A stretch of DNA of 44,328 nucleotides from Candidatus Bathyarchaeum sp. (GCA_020344315.1 CP070820.1:748897-793224), one strand, 5' to 3'; positions 34,296-42,181 are shown, counted from the first letter of the stretch. Translations and numbers: made by a program. The notes: generated from the sequence alone by a model not told the origin.

Positions 34296-35084
34296 ATGAA
34301 GAGAGCTATATTGATAACTTTGTGTTTAATCGCATTATGCAGTATTGGCTTGCTGGCAACGGGAGGAACCATCATGGCGGGCAACCCAGACTACGCAATC
34401 ATAGAGTATACAGGAGGTATAACACTCGCCACTGTTGATGGAGTGTGGACCACGCCAGATGAATGGAACGACGGGCTACCGGTCCCAATATCTGACACCG
34501 TTACTTTTTGGTATTATGCAGAAATTACTGTATATTCCTGTGAGTTTTGTGTTGAAATTTACGATGATGACACTAATGACACTGGCGACTACTGGCAATT
34601 TTGCTTTGATGACACCGAGAGTGGGGGCACTGCTCCTCAGGTTGGCGATTACAGGGTAGACATTGTAGGTCACACGACCGCAGTAATTTATACGGGGGAT
34701 GGATCAGCCTGGGTTGAGACTCAGCAAACACCTGCCGACGTCGGAATGACATGGGCTAACTCGATAAGTGCTTCTCCGACCAACAGCACACCACACTGGA
34801 TTCTAGAATTCACTTTCATAAAGACGGTCGCAATGATACCTAGCGCGCCACCAACTGGATTAAGAGTTGCAGTGTACGACGAAAGCAATAGCGCAGCGGG
34901 AGTTCAAGACTGGGCACCAGACAGTGACGTAAACGTTCCAGATGAGTGGGGAAGAATCAGTGGATTTTCACAGGACCCAGTACCAGAGGGCTTAACCTTC
35001 GCAGTCATGGTGTTACTATCGTCTGTCTCGGTGCTAGTTGGTTCACACTATCTCTGGAAACGCTCAAAGAAACGAGAGAAATAA
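34296..35084 (+). CDS. Surface protein 1 with PEGLT sorting-like tail
   Basis: 262 residues: signal peptide (MKRAILITLCLIALCSIGLL), beta-rich body, then PVPEGLT (228-234), a ~17-residue hydrophobic helix and basic KRSKKREK. The body starts ATVDGVWTTPDEWNDG and has DTNDTGDYWQFCFDD and SGGTAPQVGDY, reminiscent of CBM9-like or DOMON beta-sandwich ligand-binding domains. NxS/T sites (TNST, TNDT) suit a glycosylated surface protein. It is a paralogue of the next gene; the last ~95 bases are almost identical in DNA while the body has diverged. Two cysteines sit in SCEFC. Confidence 0.8.
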   Translation: MKRAILITLCLIALCSIGLLATGGTIMAGNPDYAIIEYTGGITLATVDGVWTTPDEWNDGLPVPISDTVTFWYYAEITVYSCEFCVEIYDDDTNDTGDYWQFCFDDTESGGTAPQVGDYRVDIVGHTTAVIYTGDGSAWVETQQTPADVGMTWANSISASPTNSTPHWILEFTFIKTVAMIPSAPPTGLRVAVYDESNSAAGVQDWAPDSDVNVPDEWGRISGFSQDPVPEGLTFAVMVLLSSVSVLVGSHYLWKRSKKREK

Positions 35085-35379
35085 TAGGTTCGACGGTGCA
35101 TAGAAGCATCTCGGTTTAAATTCCCACCTTTTTTAGTGGTTTCTCTTTTATCAGCATTCGATTCTTAATTGTTGTTAAAAAGAAAATAAACAGAAATGGT
35201 TTTTCCTATCAAAGAAGCGCTTAGAGCCACCATAGCCCAGATAGATTGAAGAGAATGTATAACAAGGCTAAACTAAAGACACACTCCTTATTCCCCTCTT
35301 TTTAATGATGTATGGAAAAATTCTTAAGGTGAATTGGATGAATATACAAATGTTAGAACAGACGGGGGACTTATTTGCA

Positions 35380-36159
35380 ATGAAAAGAGGCTTGTTTGTT
35401 GCTTTCTCAATACTCATGCTTTGTAGTCTACTCTTGCTTATAACCGTTGGAACCACCATGGCAGCTGAACCAGGCTACGAAAGAACATCTTGGTATACTC
35501 AAGTAATGCCTACTATTGATGGAGTGTGGACCTCTGAAGATGAATGGACTGACGGTGAGATTACTGTGATAGGCGAAGACGTTGCTTTCCGAAGTACATG
35601 GGACATGGGTGGTCCTGATGTTACCACACACTGGATTATCGAGTTTTTCAGTGACACAACTAATGACACTGGCGACTACTGGCAAGTTTGCTTTGACGGT
35701 GACCAGAGCGGGGGCACTGCTCCTCAGGTTGGCGATTACATGTGCAACATTACAGGACACACTGATCTAGTATGGTACGCAGGAGACGGAACAGGCTGGA
35801 CTGAAGTAGCATTGGACGCAAGCGAAATAGAATGGGCTAACTCGCTAAGCGATTCACCGACTAATAGCACGTCACACTGGATCTTGGAATTCCAGATTCT
35901 GAAGAACACAGGGTCCGTCCAACTAAGCATTTACTGGAACTTCAGATTAGCAGTCTACGACGCAAGCAATCCTGGAGCGGGAGTTCTAGCTTGGCCGCCC
36001 ACCCACCCAGACGTCCCATATGGCTGGGGAATCGAAAATTACTCATCAGATCCAATCCCAGAAGGCTTAACCTTCGCAGTCATGGTGTTACTATCGTCTG
36101 TCTCGGTGCTAGTTGGTTCCCACTATCTCTGGAAACGCTCAAAGAAACGAGAGAAATAA
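35380..36159 (+). CDS. Surface protein 2 with PEGLT sorting-like tail
   Basis: 259 residues from ATG 35380 (MKRGLFVAFSILMLCSLLLL, a clean signal peptide matching its paralogue); the open frame extends back to 35305, but the extra 25 residues do not look native. The body repeats the plan of surface protein 1 (PTIDGVWTSEDEWTDG, DTTNDTGDYWQVCFDG, SGGTAPQVGDY, SPTNSTSHWILEF). The tail is IPEGLTF (226-232), helix, KRSKKREK. Both genes share a run of DNA identity from GAAGGCTTAACC to the stop, which suggests gene conversion or a recent swap of the tail. Confidence 0.8.
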   Translation: MKRGLFVAFSILMLCSLLLLITVGTTMAAEPGYERTSWYTQVMPTIDGVWTSEDEWTDGEITVIGEDVAFRSTWDMGGPDVTTHWIIEFFSDTTNDTGDYWQVCFDGDQSGGTAPQVGDYMCNITGHTDLVWYAGDGTGWTEVALDASEIEWANSLSDSPTNSTSHWILEFQILKNTGSVQLSIYWNFRLAVYDASNPGAGVLAWPPTHPDVPYGWGIENYSSDPIPEGLTFAVMVLLSSVSVLVGSHYLWKRSKKREK

Positions 36160-36318
36160 ATTAAAGCCAACAATGCTTACGGATTCCGGGTAAAAAAGGT
36201 AGTTTTTTCCATCGACACAATAATCCCGATTAGAGACCCCTTTGAAGTACCGGAGGGGAATCCACTCGGGAAACAGGCAACCGGAAGAGACTGTTTATTT
36301 TAGTTACTTGGATTTTCA

Positions 36319-36369
36319 GAAAAAGGCCTATTTTCAACAATGAAGTATTATTAGTCTCCAAATATGAAC
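36319..36369 (-). repeat. Short dispersed repeat, copy 4 (type B)
   Basis: Minus-strand type B element, starting 6-8 bases past the tRNA-Leu CCA end and finishing CCTTTTTCTG. Central TACTTCATTG matches copy 2. In this position it would act as the terminator or trailer of tRNA-Leu. Confidence 0.7.
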
Positions 36370-36374
36370 GATGG

Positions 36375-36459
36375 TGCGGGGGGTGGGATTCGAACCCACG
36401 AACGCCTACGCGACAGGGTCCTAAGCCCTGCTCCTTTGACCTGACTTGGAGACCCCCGC
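36375..36459 (-). tRNA. tRNA-Leu (TAG anticodon)
   Basis: 85 bases with a long variable arm, as expected of leucine. Acceptor GCGGGGG pairs with CCCCCGC, anticodon stem CAGGG/CCCTG encloses CTTAGGA, giving anticodon TAG. Discriminator A and an encoded CCA (36372-36374). Its 3' end is duplicated at 30970-30987. Confidence 0.95.
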
Positions 36460-36639
36460 CTTACACCCATCTAGAACCCAAACCCAAATTAAACATTTCT
36501 AGAAAAAACCAACAAAAACAATTTTTTCATTTTCCGCGAACGAGCCTCACGGGTCATTTTAGGTTTACCTTGAAGCAGAAAGCATAAAAACAGGAAGAAA
36601 CATGTCGAATTGCGGAAGCAATTCTCAACTGCAACGTAA

Positions 36640-36712
36640 GCCTCGGTGGCCTAGCTGGTTGGGCATTGCCTTGGTAAGGCAGAGGTCGCGGGTTCAAACC
36701 CCGCCCGAGGCT
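36640..36712 (+). tRNA. tRNA-Thr (GGT anticodon)
   Basis: 73 bases. Acceptor GCCTCGG pairs with CCGAGGC, the loop TTGGTAA gives anticodon GGT, and the T-arm holds GGTTCAAACC. Discriminator T is followed by an encoded CCA (36713-36715). A TATA-like AGCATAAAAA lies ~50 bases upstream. Divergent from tRNA-Leu. Confidence 0.95.
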
Positions 36713-36767
36713 CCATTATTTGACCAATAGAGATGTTGACAGACTGTTTGCATCTGGCTTCCTTGGG

Positions 36768-37268
36768 TCATATTTCATTCCAAACAATTTTATATTCACT
36801 GAAAGCTGATTCGTAAACTAAAGTGAAGGAAGAAGCGGATTCAGGAATCTGAAACATTAAAATGCCCTGAAAAGTCTCGCCATCAAGAACATCAACGGTC
36901 ATCCAGTCTTCCAAAAGAACCGAATGGTAATCAAAATCATACTCGATGTCTTCTACAATCACATGGAACCAGTATTGATTAGTGCTAAAGCTCTCATAAC
37001 CATTGTTATCTATTGTCATATCCAGTATTAGAAAATCTTTGCCAGAATCTGACTGTATATTATCCCCATATATGGTTGTGACAACATCCGCGGTCTGGGA
37101 ACTATAAGAAATTGTTATGTTCTTGCTCTCTGCAGGTGAGGCTAAATAATTACCAACTAAAAATACTAAACCAAACAGAAGTATAGGCACAAAAACCACA
37201 ATGAAGGCTGTTCGCTTTGTGGAATATCGACCCATTTCACAATCCCTCTGTCTCACTGGAAGTGACAT
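36768..37268 (-). CDS. Membrane-anchored DUF4352-like protein
   Basis: 166 residues; MGRYSTKR at residue 12 is the probable start (SD-like GAGAC upstream). One N-terminal helix (AFIVVFVPILLFGLVFLVGN) is followed by a beta-sandwich with the pattern SGKDFLILDMTIDNNGYESF and GETFQGILMFQIPESASSFT, resembling DUF4352/telokin-like domains of anchored archaeal and bacterial proteins. Ligand unknown. Confidence 0.65.
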   Translation of the reverse strand: MSLPVRQRDCEMGRYSTKRTAFIVVFVPILLFGLVFLVGNYLASPAESKNITISYSSQTADVVTTIYGDNIQSDSGKDFLILDMTIDNNGYESFSTNQYWFHVIVEDIEYDFDYHSVLLEDWMTVDVLDGETFQGILMFQIPESASSFTLVYESAFSEYKIVWNEI

Positions 37269-37489
37269 CTACCAAGTATATTCCCATAAATCTTTCCTCA
37301 ACGTAAAAGGCTACAGAACTTTCTAATCCTGTTTTTAACAGTGTAGTCAGATTGCTCACTCTATCTCTACCTCGCTTTCTCATTCATTAGCTTACCATTA
37401 ACGGTTTGAAATGCTTTTTAAGTGTAGGGTGAAATGTTAGTCTTCAATAACGTTGACCTTGAGTAATCTGGGAGGGAATAAAATTTCCG

Positions 37490-38263
37490 GTGACGCTGAT
37501 TGAAATCTTGATTCTCGCCGTTATTCAAGGTTTAACCGAGTGGTTGCCCATATCTAGTTCAGGCCATCTGGTAATCACCCAGAAATATCTCGGATTGGAC
37601 CTACCCCTGATCTTCAGCGTAATTCTTCATGTAGGAACTATTGTCGTCGTTCTAGTGGCCTTCAGGAAAGACATAGCAGACATAGTTAAAGCCTTGGTCA
37701 AGCGCGATTTCGGAACTGACGAGGGAAAACTTGCATTATTCGTAGCCGTTGGCAGCGTGCCTATAGCCCTTATCGGCTTCGTATTCCGCGACTTCTTCGA
37801 ATCTCTCTTCAATAACCTCCTTGTCGTAGGCTCAGCCTTATTGATCACAGGTTTTGTACTCTTCTTTTCCGAAAAGAGAATTAGCAATCGAAAAATGGGC
37901 ATTCTGGATTCACTGTTAATAGGATTGGCACAGGCAGTTGCCATAATCCCAGGGGTTTCCAGAAGCGGCGTAACAGTTGCCACAGGATTGTTGAGAAAAA
38001 TTGACAAAGCAACAGCCTTCAAGTATTCATTCCTGTTATCCGTACCTGCTGTATTAGGGGCAACTATTATGGAGTCGAGAGAACTAGTTGTTGGTAATGT
38101 TGACATGGTTCCGCTGTTTCTGGGAGCAATCATTTCCATGATAGTGGGTTTCGTATCTTTGAAACTTCTTCAAAAGATAGTTATGCGAGAGAAATTCCAC
38201 CTCTTTGCCTATTACTGCTGGACAGTCGGGCTAGCAATAATTCTCTTAACAATTTATCTGTGA
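37490..38263 (+). CDS. uppP: Undecaprenyl-diphosphatase UppP (BacA)
   Basis: 257 residues, eight helices. Active-site motif GLTEWLPISSSGHL (14-27, with E17) and PGVSRSGVTVATGLLRK (~155-171). In bacteria it recycles the polyprenyl diphosphate that carries cell-wall glycans; in archaea it presumably acts on dolichyl or similar diphosphate. Start is GTG. It lies just beyond the tRNA pair flanking the glycosyltransferase island, so its carrier lipid product could serve that enzyme, but a direct link is unproven. Confidence 0.92.
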   Translation: MTLIEILILAVIQGLTEWLPISSSGHLVITQKYLGLDLPLIFSVILHVGTIVVVLVAFRKDIADIVKALVKRDFGTDEGKLALFVAVGSVPIALIGFVFRDFFESLFNNLLVVGSALLITGFVLFFSEKRISNRKMGILDSLLIGLAQAVAIIPGVSRSGVTVATGLLRKIDKATAFKYSFLLSVPAVLGATIMESRELVVGNVDMVPLFLGAIISMIVGFVSLKLLQKIVMREKFHLFAYYCWTVGLAIILLTIYL

Positions 38264-38327
38264 GAAGAAAGACCAATGTATTTAAGTTATGTAGACATTT
38301 AGGAGAAGGTAATGTAGAGGTGGTTTC

Positions 38328-38630
38328 GTGGGTAAGAGGAAGGTCAAGAGCGAAAACTATGATGCTGTTAAGCTGCCGGCTGGTAACGATGTAATGGGTA
38401 TAGCCAAGAAAATGCTTGGTAACGATCGGGTTTTGGTGAGTTGTCAAGACGGTCATGAACGCCTCTGCAGGATACGTGGGAAGATGAAGCGGAGGATGTG
38501 GATAAGGGTGGGCGACATCGTTTTGGTCTCTCCTTGGGATTTTCAATCCGACAAGCGGGGCGACATTATCTGGCGATACAAGAGAAATCAAGCAGACTGG
38601 CTGAGAAGAAAGGGTTACCTGAAGACTTAA
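38328..38630 (+). CDS. eif1a: Translation initiation factor aIF1A
   Basis: 100 residues, S1-like OB-fold. SCQDGHERLCRIRGKMKRRM and IRVGDIVLVSPWDFQSDKRG are the standard conserved blocks of aIF1A/eIF1A, which binds the A site of the small subunit. A TATA box TATTTAAG is at 38279-38286. Confidence 0.93.
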   Translation: MGKRKVKSENYDAVKLPAGNDVMGIAKKMLGNDRVLVSCQDGHERLCRIRGKMKRRMWIRVGDIVLVSPWDFQSDKRGDIIWRYKRNQADWLRRKGYLKT

Positions 38631-38729
38631 GAGAAGAATCCACAATCACTACAACTTTTTCTCCTAATAGGAGGATTTAAAAGCTAGTCCATCCATCTGT
38701 AACAGCACAAACAATGGAGAATCGAGAAA

Positions 38730-39026
38730 ATGAGCAAAAAATCTAGCGACTCAAACATAATATACGTAGGAAGAAAACCTCCCATGAATTATGTGTTAGG
38801 CATCGTAACCGCTTTCAGCGGAGCCGAAGTTAAAGAGGTTACCGTGAAAGCGAGGGGACAAGCCATAACAACAGCTGTCGATGCAGTCGAAATAGCTAGA
38901 CGCAGATTCGTGAAAGAGATGAAAGTAAGCAAAATCGCAATCGGAACCGAAGAGATGCCGCCAAGGGAAGGAGAAAGCAACTCGAGGATGATTTCAACCA
39001 TCGAAATCACCCTGAAACGAAGCTAG
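38730..39026 (+). CDS. albA: DNA/RNA-binding chromatin protein Alba
   Basis: 98 residues. IIYVGRKPPMNYVLGIVTAF with K16 in the position acetylated in Sulfolobus Alba, EVTVKARGQAITTAVDAVEI, and KIAIGTEEM are standard Alba. Slightly long N-terminus (MSKKSSDS). A TTTAAAAG TATA box lies ~50 bases before. Downstream at 39160-39197 a long T-tract may end the transcript. Confidence 0.93.
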   Translation: MSKKSSDSNIIYVGRKPPMNYVLGIVTAFSGAEVKEVTVKARGQAITTAVDAVEIARRRFVKEMKVSKIAIGTEEMPPREGESNSRMISTIEITLKRS

Positions 39027-39190
39027 CCACAACCGTTAGTCCATATCTCTACGTATTTCGTGTAACTGACAGCGTCTTCAGTAAAGGTCACAAGTGTCTT
39101 CAGGTAAGTGCTGTTCACCGCTGAAACTTTGATGGTCGCTGCTAGTCTGTAATCTAGTATCGAAAATTTTTTTTCTTTTTTTGTTTTTTT
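39023..39190 (-). pseudogene. Possible gene remnant convergent with Alba
   Basis: On the minus strand a frame ending at TAG 39025-39023 reads LDYRLAATIKVSAVNST, YLKTLVTFTEDAVSYTKY and VEIWTNGCG before the stop, which looks protein-like. Upstream it passes into a poly-A (Lys-rich) tract and no start is found. I see it as a fragment of a lost gene; chance is possible. Confidence 0.3.
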
Positions 39191-39198
39191 ATTTTTGA
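39163..39198 (+). terminator. T-rich tract after Alba
   Basis: Runs of 8, 5+, 7, 7 and 5 T on the plus strand, broken by single bases, over about 36 bases. Archaeal polymerases stop at such U-tracts. Position ~140 bases after the alba stop makes it the likely end of that transcript. Confidence 0.5.
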
Positions 39199-39276
39199 CT
39201 TGTGGTTTGTTGTAACGTATTATGATACCGTAATACTTAAGAAATAATACATCTTAATAGAGTAACAGGGAAAAAC

Positions 39277-39837
39277 TTGGGAAAAGCCGCCATACTAACA
39301 CCTCTATACATCTCCGTAGCCTGGATCCTGATAACCAGCTACCAGTTTTTCACCCAAACAACAGTTACAACTGTCACAACGTACCTCTCAACATACTCCC
39401 CTACAATCGGCACTTATTTGGCTTCCAAGGTAGACATAATCACATTCATTCATTCTTTCGCATGGATCTTCCTTTTGTCATCAGTCATTCCTTCGTTGCT
39501 TCTGGGAAAGGAGAGAGGCGTCCTCGTTCAATTCGGCGTATGTCTAACATTATCTTTTTTGGCATTCGTAATTCAAGATGCCCTTATAGGACTCGGCGGA
39601 GCCCTAGACCAGATCCTCGGCTTAGAACCATTGTTCCAAAATCCAGCAATAGCCGCGGCTTACTTGTCAATACCATATCTCCTGATGACGGGATTCGACA
39701 TCCGAGGAAGGCGAAAAAGGAAGAAAGAGATAATTGAAACGGAACCGGATGATTCTCCAGAAGACGCTTTCATTACAGAAGACGACTTCGAAGAAGAGGA
39801 AAAAGCACAAGAAGAAGAATGGATATATGCAAACTAA
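39277..39837 (+). CDS. Membrane protein of unknown function
   Basis: 186 residues from TTG 39277. Four hydrophobic helices (VAWILITSYQFFTQ, IHSFAWIFLLSSVIPSLLLG, VCLTLSFLAFVIQDALIGLG and YLSIPYLLMTGFDI) are followed by a basic turn and a long acidic cytoplasmic tail (FITEDDFEEEEKAQEEEWI). No family recognised. Its TAA is followed immediately by the ATG of the radical SAM gene, so the two form a unit. Confidence 0.65.
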   Translation: MGKAAILTPLYISVAWILITSYQFFTQTTVTTVTTYLSTYSPTIGTYLASKVDIITFIHSFAWIFLLSSVIPSLLLGKERGVLVQFGVCLTLSFLAFVIQDALIGLGGALDQILGLEPLFQNPAIAAAYLSIPYLLMTGFDIRGRRKRKKEIIETEPDDSPEDAFITEDDFEEEEKAQEEEWIYAN

Positions 39838-40467
39838 ATGCACATCCGCAAGAGAAATCCAAGTGTCGTCTACTGGCTTGGCAACAGCTTATACCTGAAC
39901 ATAACCAACAGATGCTCCAACCGCTGCTATTTCTGTTTCCGAAAATTCAAGAACGGTGTTCAAGAATTTAATCTAAAACTGGAAAAGGAACCAACTTCAG
40001 AAGAGGTAATCAAAGAACTGCGAAAGGTCATAAATAGAAAGAATTGGGAAGTGGTTGTCTTCTGCGGCTTCGGAGAACCCTTAGAAAGGCTGAATCTTGT
40101 TTTAGAAGTAACACGATGGGTGAAGAAGAATTATTGGAAGTCCATTAGGGTTGACACCAATGGTCAAGGGTACTTGCTGAACAAAGGAAGAGACGTGGTG
40201 CGGGAGTTGAAGGAGGCAGGTGTAAACAAGGTGAGCATAAGCTTGAATGCACACGACAAGGCAACATACAACGAAATCTGTAAGCCTGTGTTCGATGATG
40301 CTTATGAAAACGTCTTGGAGTTCATCAAAAAGGCTAAAGAAGAAGGCTTAGAAACAGAAGCAACAGCCGTAACTATTCCTGAGGTGGACCTCGCAAAAGT
40401 CAAGGAGCTTGCAGAAAGAATGGGCGTCAAATTTTCTGTAAGAAAATATATCCCGTGCTTCTGGTAG
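39838..40467 (+). CDS. Radical SAM protein, TatD-associated type
   Basis: 209 residues. The 4Fe-4S cluster cysteines are C26, C30 and C33 (CSNRCYFC). GFGEPLERL provides the GGE-like SAM-binding motif, and the RVDTNGQGYLLNKGRD strand follows. The start (YWLGNSLYLNITNRC) matches the TatD-associated radical SAM group. Substrate unknown. It is coupled to the membrane protein upstream, with no tatD nearby. Confidence 0.82.
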   Translation: MHIRKRNPSVVYWLGNSLYLNITNRCSNRCYFCFRKFKNGVQEFNLKLEKEPTSEEVIKELRKVINRKNWEVVVFCGFGEPLERLNLVLEVTRWVKKNYWKSIRVDTNGQGYLLNKGRDVVRELKEAGVNKVSISLNAHDKATYNEICKPVFDDAYENVLEFIKKAKEEGLETEATAVTIPEVDLAKVKELAERMGVKFSVRKYIPCFW

Positions 40468-40554
40468 AACACCCCGCATCTCTCGATTTCCCAACTGTTC
40501 TAAAACATAGTATTATTTATAACCTCAATTATTGCTTCACGGGGAGTTACCTAA

Positions 40555-41142
40555 GTGAGACTTGGTCTCAAATTAGGCGTTATCGGGATTCTAACTGTTA
40601 TCAGTGTTCTAGCTGGATGGTATTTTTATCCTAAACAGGTCACATATGATGAAGGATTTGAAGAGGGTTTCAGCGGATGGGAAGGAGACGCTGATGTTCC
40701 TCAAGACCCAAACAATCCGGGTTCCCTTGTTGACTGGAACGTTTCCCGAGTAACTTCTCCTGTTAAATCTGGACAATATTCTTTGAAATTATACATCGAT
40801 GGGAGGCAAGACGACGGTACAGTCTGGATTGAAAGGAGATTATCGGTGAAAAAAAACTCGCAGATTCAAGTTAAGGTTTCTTTTGAATTTTACAGTGAAA
40901 CCGAAAGCTTCAATGTGATAGCGGGCGTTGTCGGGTTTGCCGGAACCTCCAATCCCGAAGTTGAAGCAGACTTTACTGTTCTTGGGCAAGCTAACGAAGT
41001 TGTTGGATGGAAACGTTATAGCCATACAGAAACTCTGAAGACAGGTTCGAGCGAAGAAGTTTGGGTTGCCTTTGGAATCACTGTACTTTGGGAGACCGAG
41101 ATGACCTACAACTTAGATGATGCAAAAATCACGATAAGTTAG
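40555..41142 (+). CDS. Anchored extracellular beta-sandwich protein
   Basis: 195 residues from GTG 40555. One N-terminal helix (LGVIGILTVISVLAGWYFYP), then a single domain: GFEEGFSGWEGDADVPQDPN, then SPVKSGQYSLKLYIDGRQDD and VKVSFEFYSETESFN, the pattern of carbohydrate-binding-like jelly-roll domains in archaeal surface proteins. TATTTATAA box ~35 bases upstream, and GGGGAG as SD. Confidence 0.68.
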   Translation: MRLGLKLGVIGILTVISVLAGWYFYPKQVTYDEGFEEGFSGWEGDADVPQDPNNPGSLVDWNVSRVTSPVKSGQYSLKLYIDGRQDDGTVWIERRLSVKKNSQIQVKVSFEFYSETESFNVIAGVVGFAGTSNPEVEADFTVLGQANEVVGWKRYSHTETLKTGSSEEVWVAFGITVLWETEMTYNLDDAKITIS

Positions 41143-41182
41143 AGCTTAAAAACCAATCTTTGCGAGGCCGTAGACGCTTCCC

Positions 41183-41464
41183 CTAAAGATTGCCCATTTC
41201 AGGACCGTTGAACCCGACCAGGCGGATTTTGCTTTTGCATTTGTTGCACTGAATGACCAATTCTTCTAGGTCTTGGTCATTAACCTTAGTATTGACTATT
41301 CTGTAAACGTCTTCGGTTTCGTCTTCAGGAGATATTACGACTCCGCAACCGGGGCATGGAAAGTCCCCTTCTCCTTGAATTTCGGTCAGGTTCACTTGGT
41401 ACACAAGAGGTGAGTTCATCCTTTTCATTTTCCTTTTCAGTGTTAATTTGTTCTGTAGTTTCAT
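41183..41464 (-). CDS. Small zinc-ribbon protein, paralogue of 1655-1900
   Basis: 93 residues. CPGC and CNKC knuckles flank an acidic ISPEDETEDVYRI, as in the gene at 1655-1900. Here the first Cys pair is CPGC, and the leader is basic (KLTLKRKMKRMNS), so initiation at the later ATG (MNSPLVYQV) is likely. Nearby are a ribbon-helix-helix protein and a pilin. Confidence 0.75.
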   Translation of the reverse strand: MKLQNKLTLKRKMKRMNSPLVYQVNLTEIQGEGDFPCPGCGVVISPEDETEDVYRIVNTKVNDQDLEELVIQCNKCKSKIRLVGFNGPEMGNL

Positions 41465-41641
41465 TTAGTAAATAACATTTATGAACTCTTTATCTATCTC
41501 CGTTTTATATATCCAACTTAACGTTGTTTCATCTGTATTAGGATTTCAAAATCTGAATTCAATCTGAAACTCCAGTATCCGAAAAGCGAAACATATAAAA
41601 TATGCCTAAGAACATAATAGCTATAGCAGGGAGGACAAATT

Positions 41642-42181
41642 TTGTCTCCAAAAGAGCGTTCGGTTAAGAGAACCACCATCATTTTGAACGAAGAAGAACG
41701 AGAATACATTGATTCTCTCATAAAGAAAGGAAGAGAGCCGGGAATAAAACCTCTCATATCAAAGATGCTTGACGTTTACCGAAGCATGCGAATCTACGAC
41801 TGGAAATACCCCGGAGGGGAATATTATATCGGAATCAGCCGCGTCGCCTTCTTGAACGTTGAATTCATCGACATTCTCCTCCAATTCATCCCTGAAGAGA
41901 AGTGGAAAGAAGTTGGACGAAAAGTTGGGGACGCTGCTAAAGTTTCTATGGAAACAAGCATCGATATCGAAACCACCAACAGGGAAAAATGGCCTGACGT
42001 GTTTAAGAGACTGCGCGTTCAAGGTTTCGGTGACTTTTACTTGAAAGACAAATTCATAATAATCAGGACGCCTTTCATCAACCATTCGGAATTTTGGGGC
42101 GGATTCCTAGAAAGCTTGCTTGGAGTTAGTTTGGAAGCGAGAACAGTGACGCCGCCCCTTCTTTTCGAGGTCATAATCTGA
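41642..42181 (+). CDS. Ribbon-helix-helix-type regulator-like protein
   Basis: 179 residues from TTG 41642 behind GGGAGGAC. The N-terminal ~45 residues (VKRTTIILNEEEREYIDSLI, then KPLISKMLDVYRSM) form a ribbon-helix-helix DNA-binding motif. The rest is a mixed domain (YIGISRVAFLNVEFIDILLQ, FGDFYLKDKFIIIRTPFINH) that may sense a ligand. It lies between the zinc-ribbon gene and the pilin and could regulate the pilus genes; this is inference. Confidence 0.65.
   Translation: MSPKERSVKRTTIILNEEEREYIDSLIKKGREPGIKPLISKMLDVYRSMRIYDWKYPGGEYYIGISRVAFLNVEFIDILLQFIPEEKWKEVGRKVGDAAKVSMETSIDIETTNREKWPDVFKRLRVQGFGDFYLKDKFIIIRTPFINHSEFWGGFLESLLGVSLEARTVTPPLLFEVII

Larger units (their letters stand above)
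30970..36391. mobile_element. Candidate tRNA-Leu-integrated island carrying the archaeosortase cassette
   Basis: A 5.4-kb segment bounded by 18-base direct copies of the tRNA-Leu 3' end, with the intact tRNA at the right boundary. It holds the archaeosortase-like gene, a GT2 glycosyltransferase, a small membrane protein, a gene remnant (32300-32469) and two paralogous surface proteins. No integrase, transposase or replication gene is seen inside, so if it was mobile it is now degenerate or was moved by an enzyme elsewhere. The repeat and layout are seen directly; mobility is inference. Confidence 0.4.

Noticed and set aside
30970..36391. Active provirus or plasmid
   Set aside because: No integrase, replication or capsid gene lies between the repeats; at most a decayed element.
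39277..40467. Peptide-maturase (RiPP) locus around the radical SAM gene
   Set aside because: No small precursor gene is adjacent, and the enzyme lacks the SPASM-type C-terminal cysteines.
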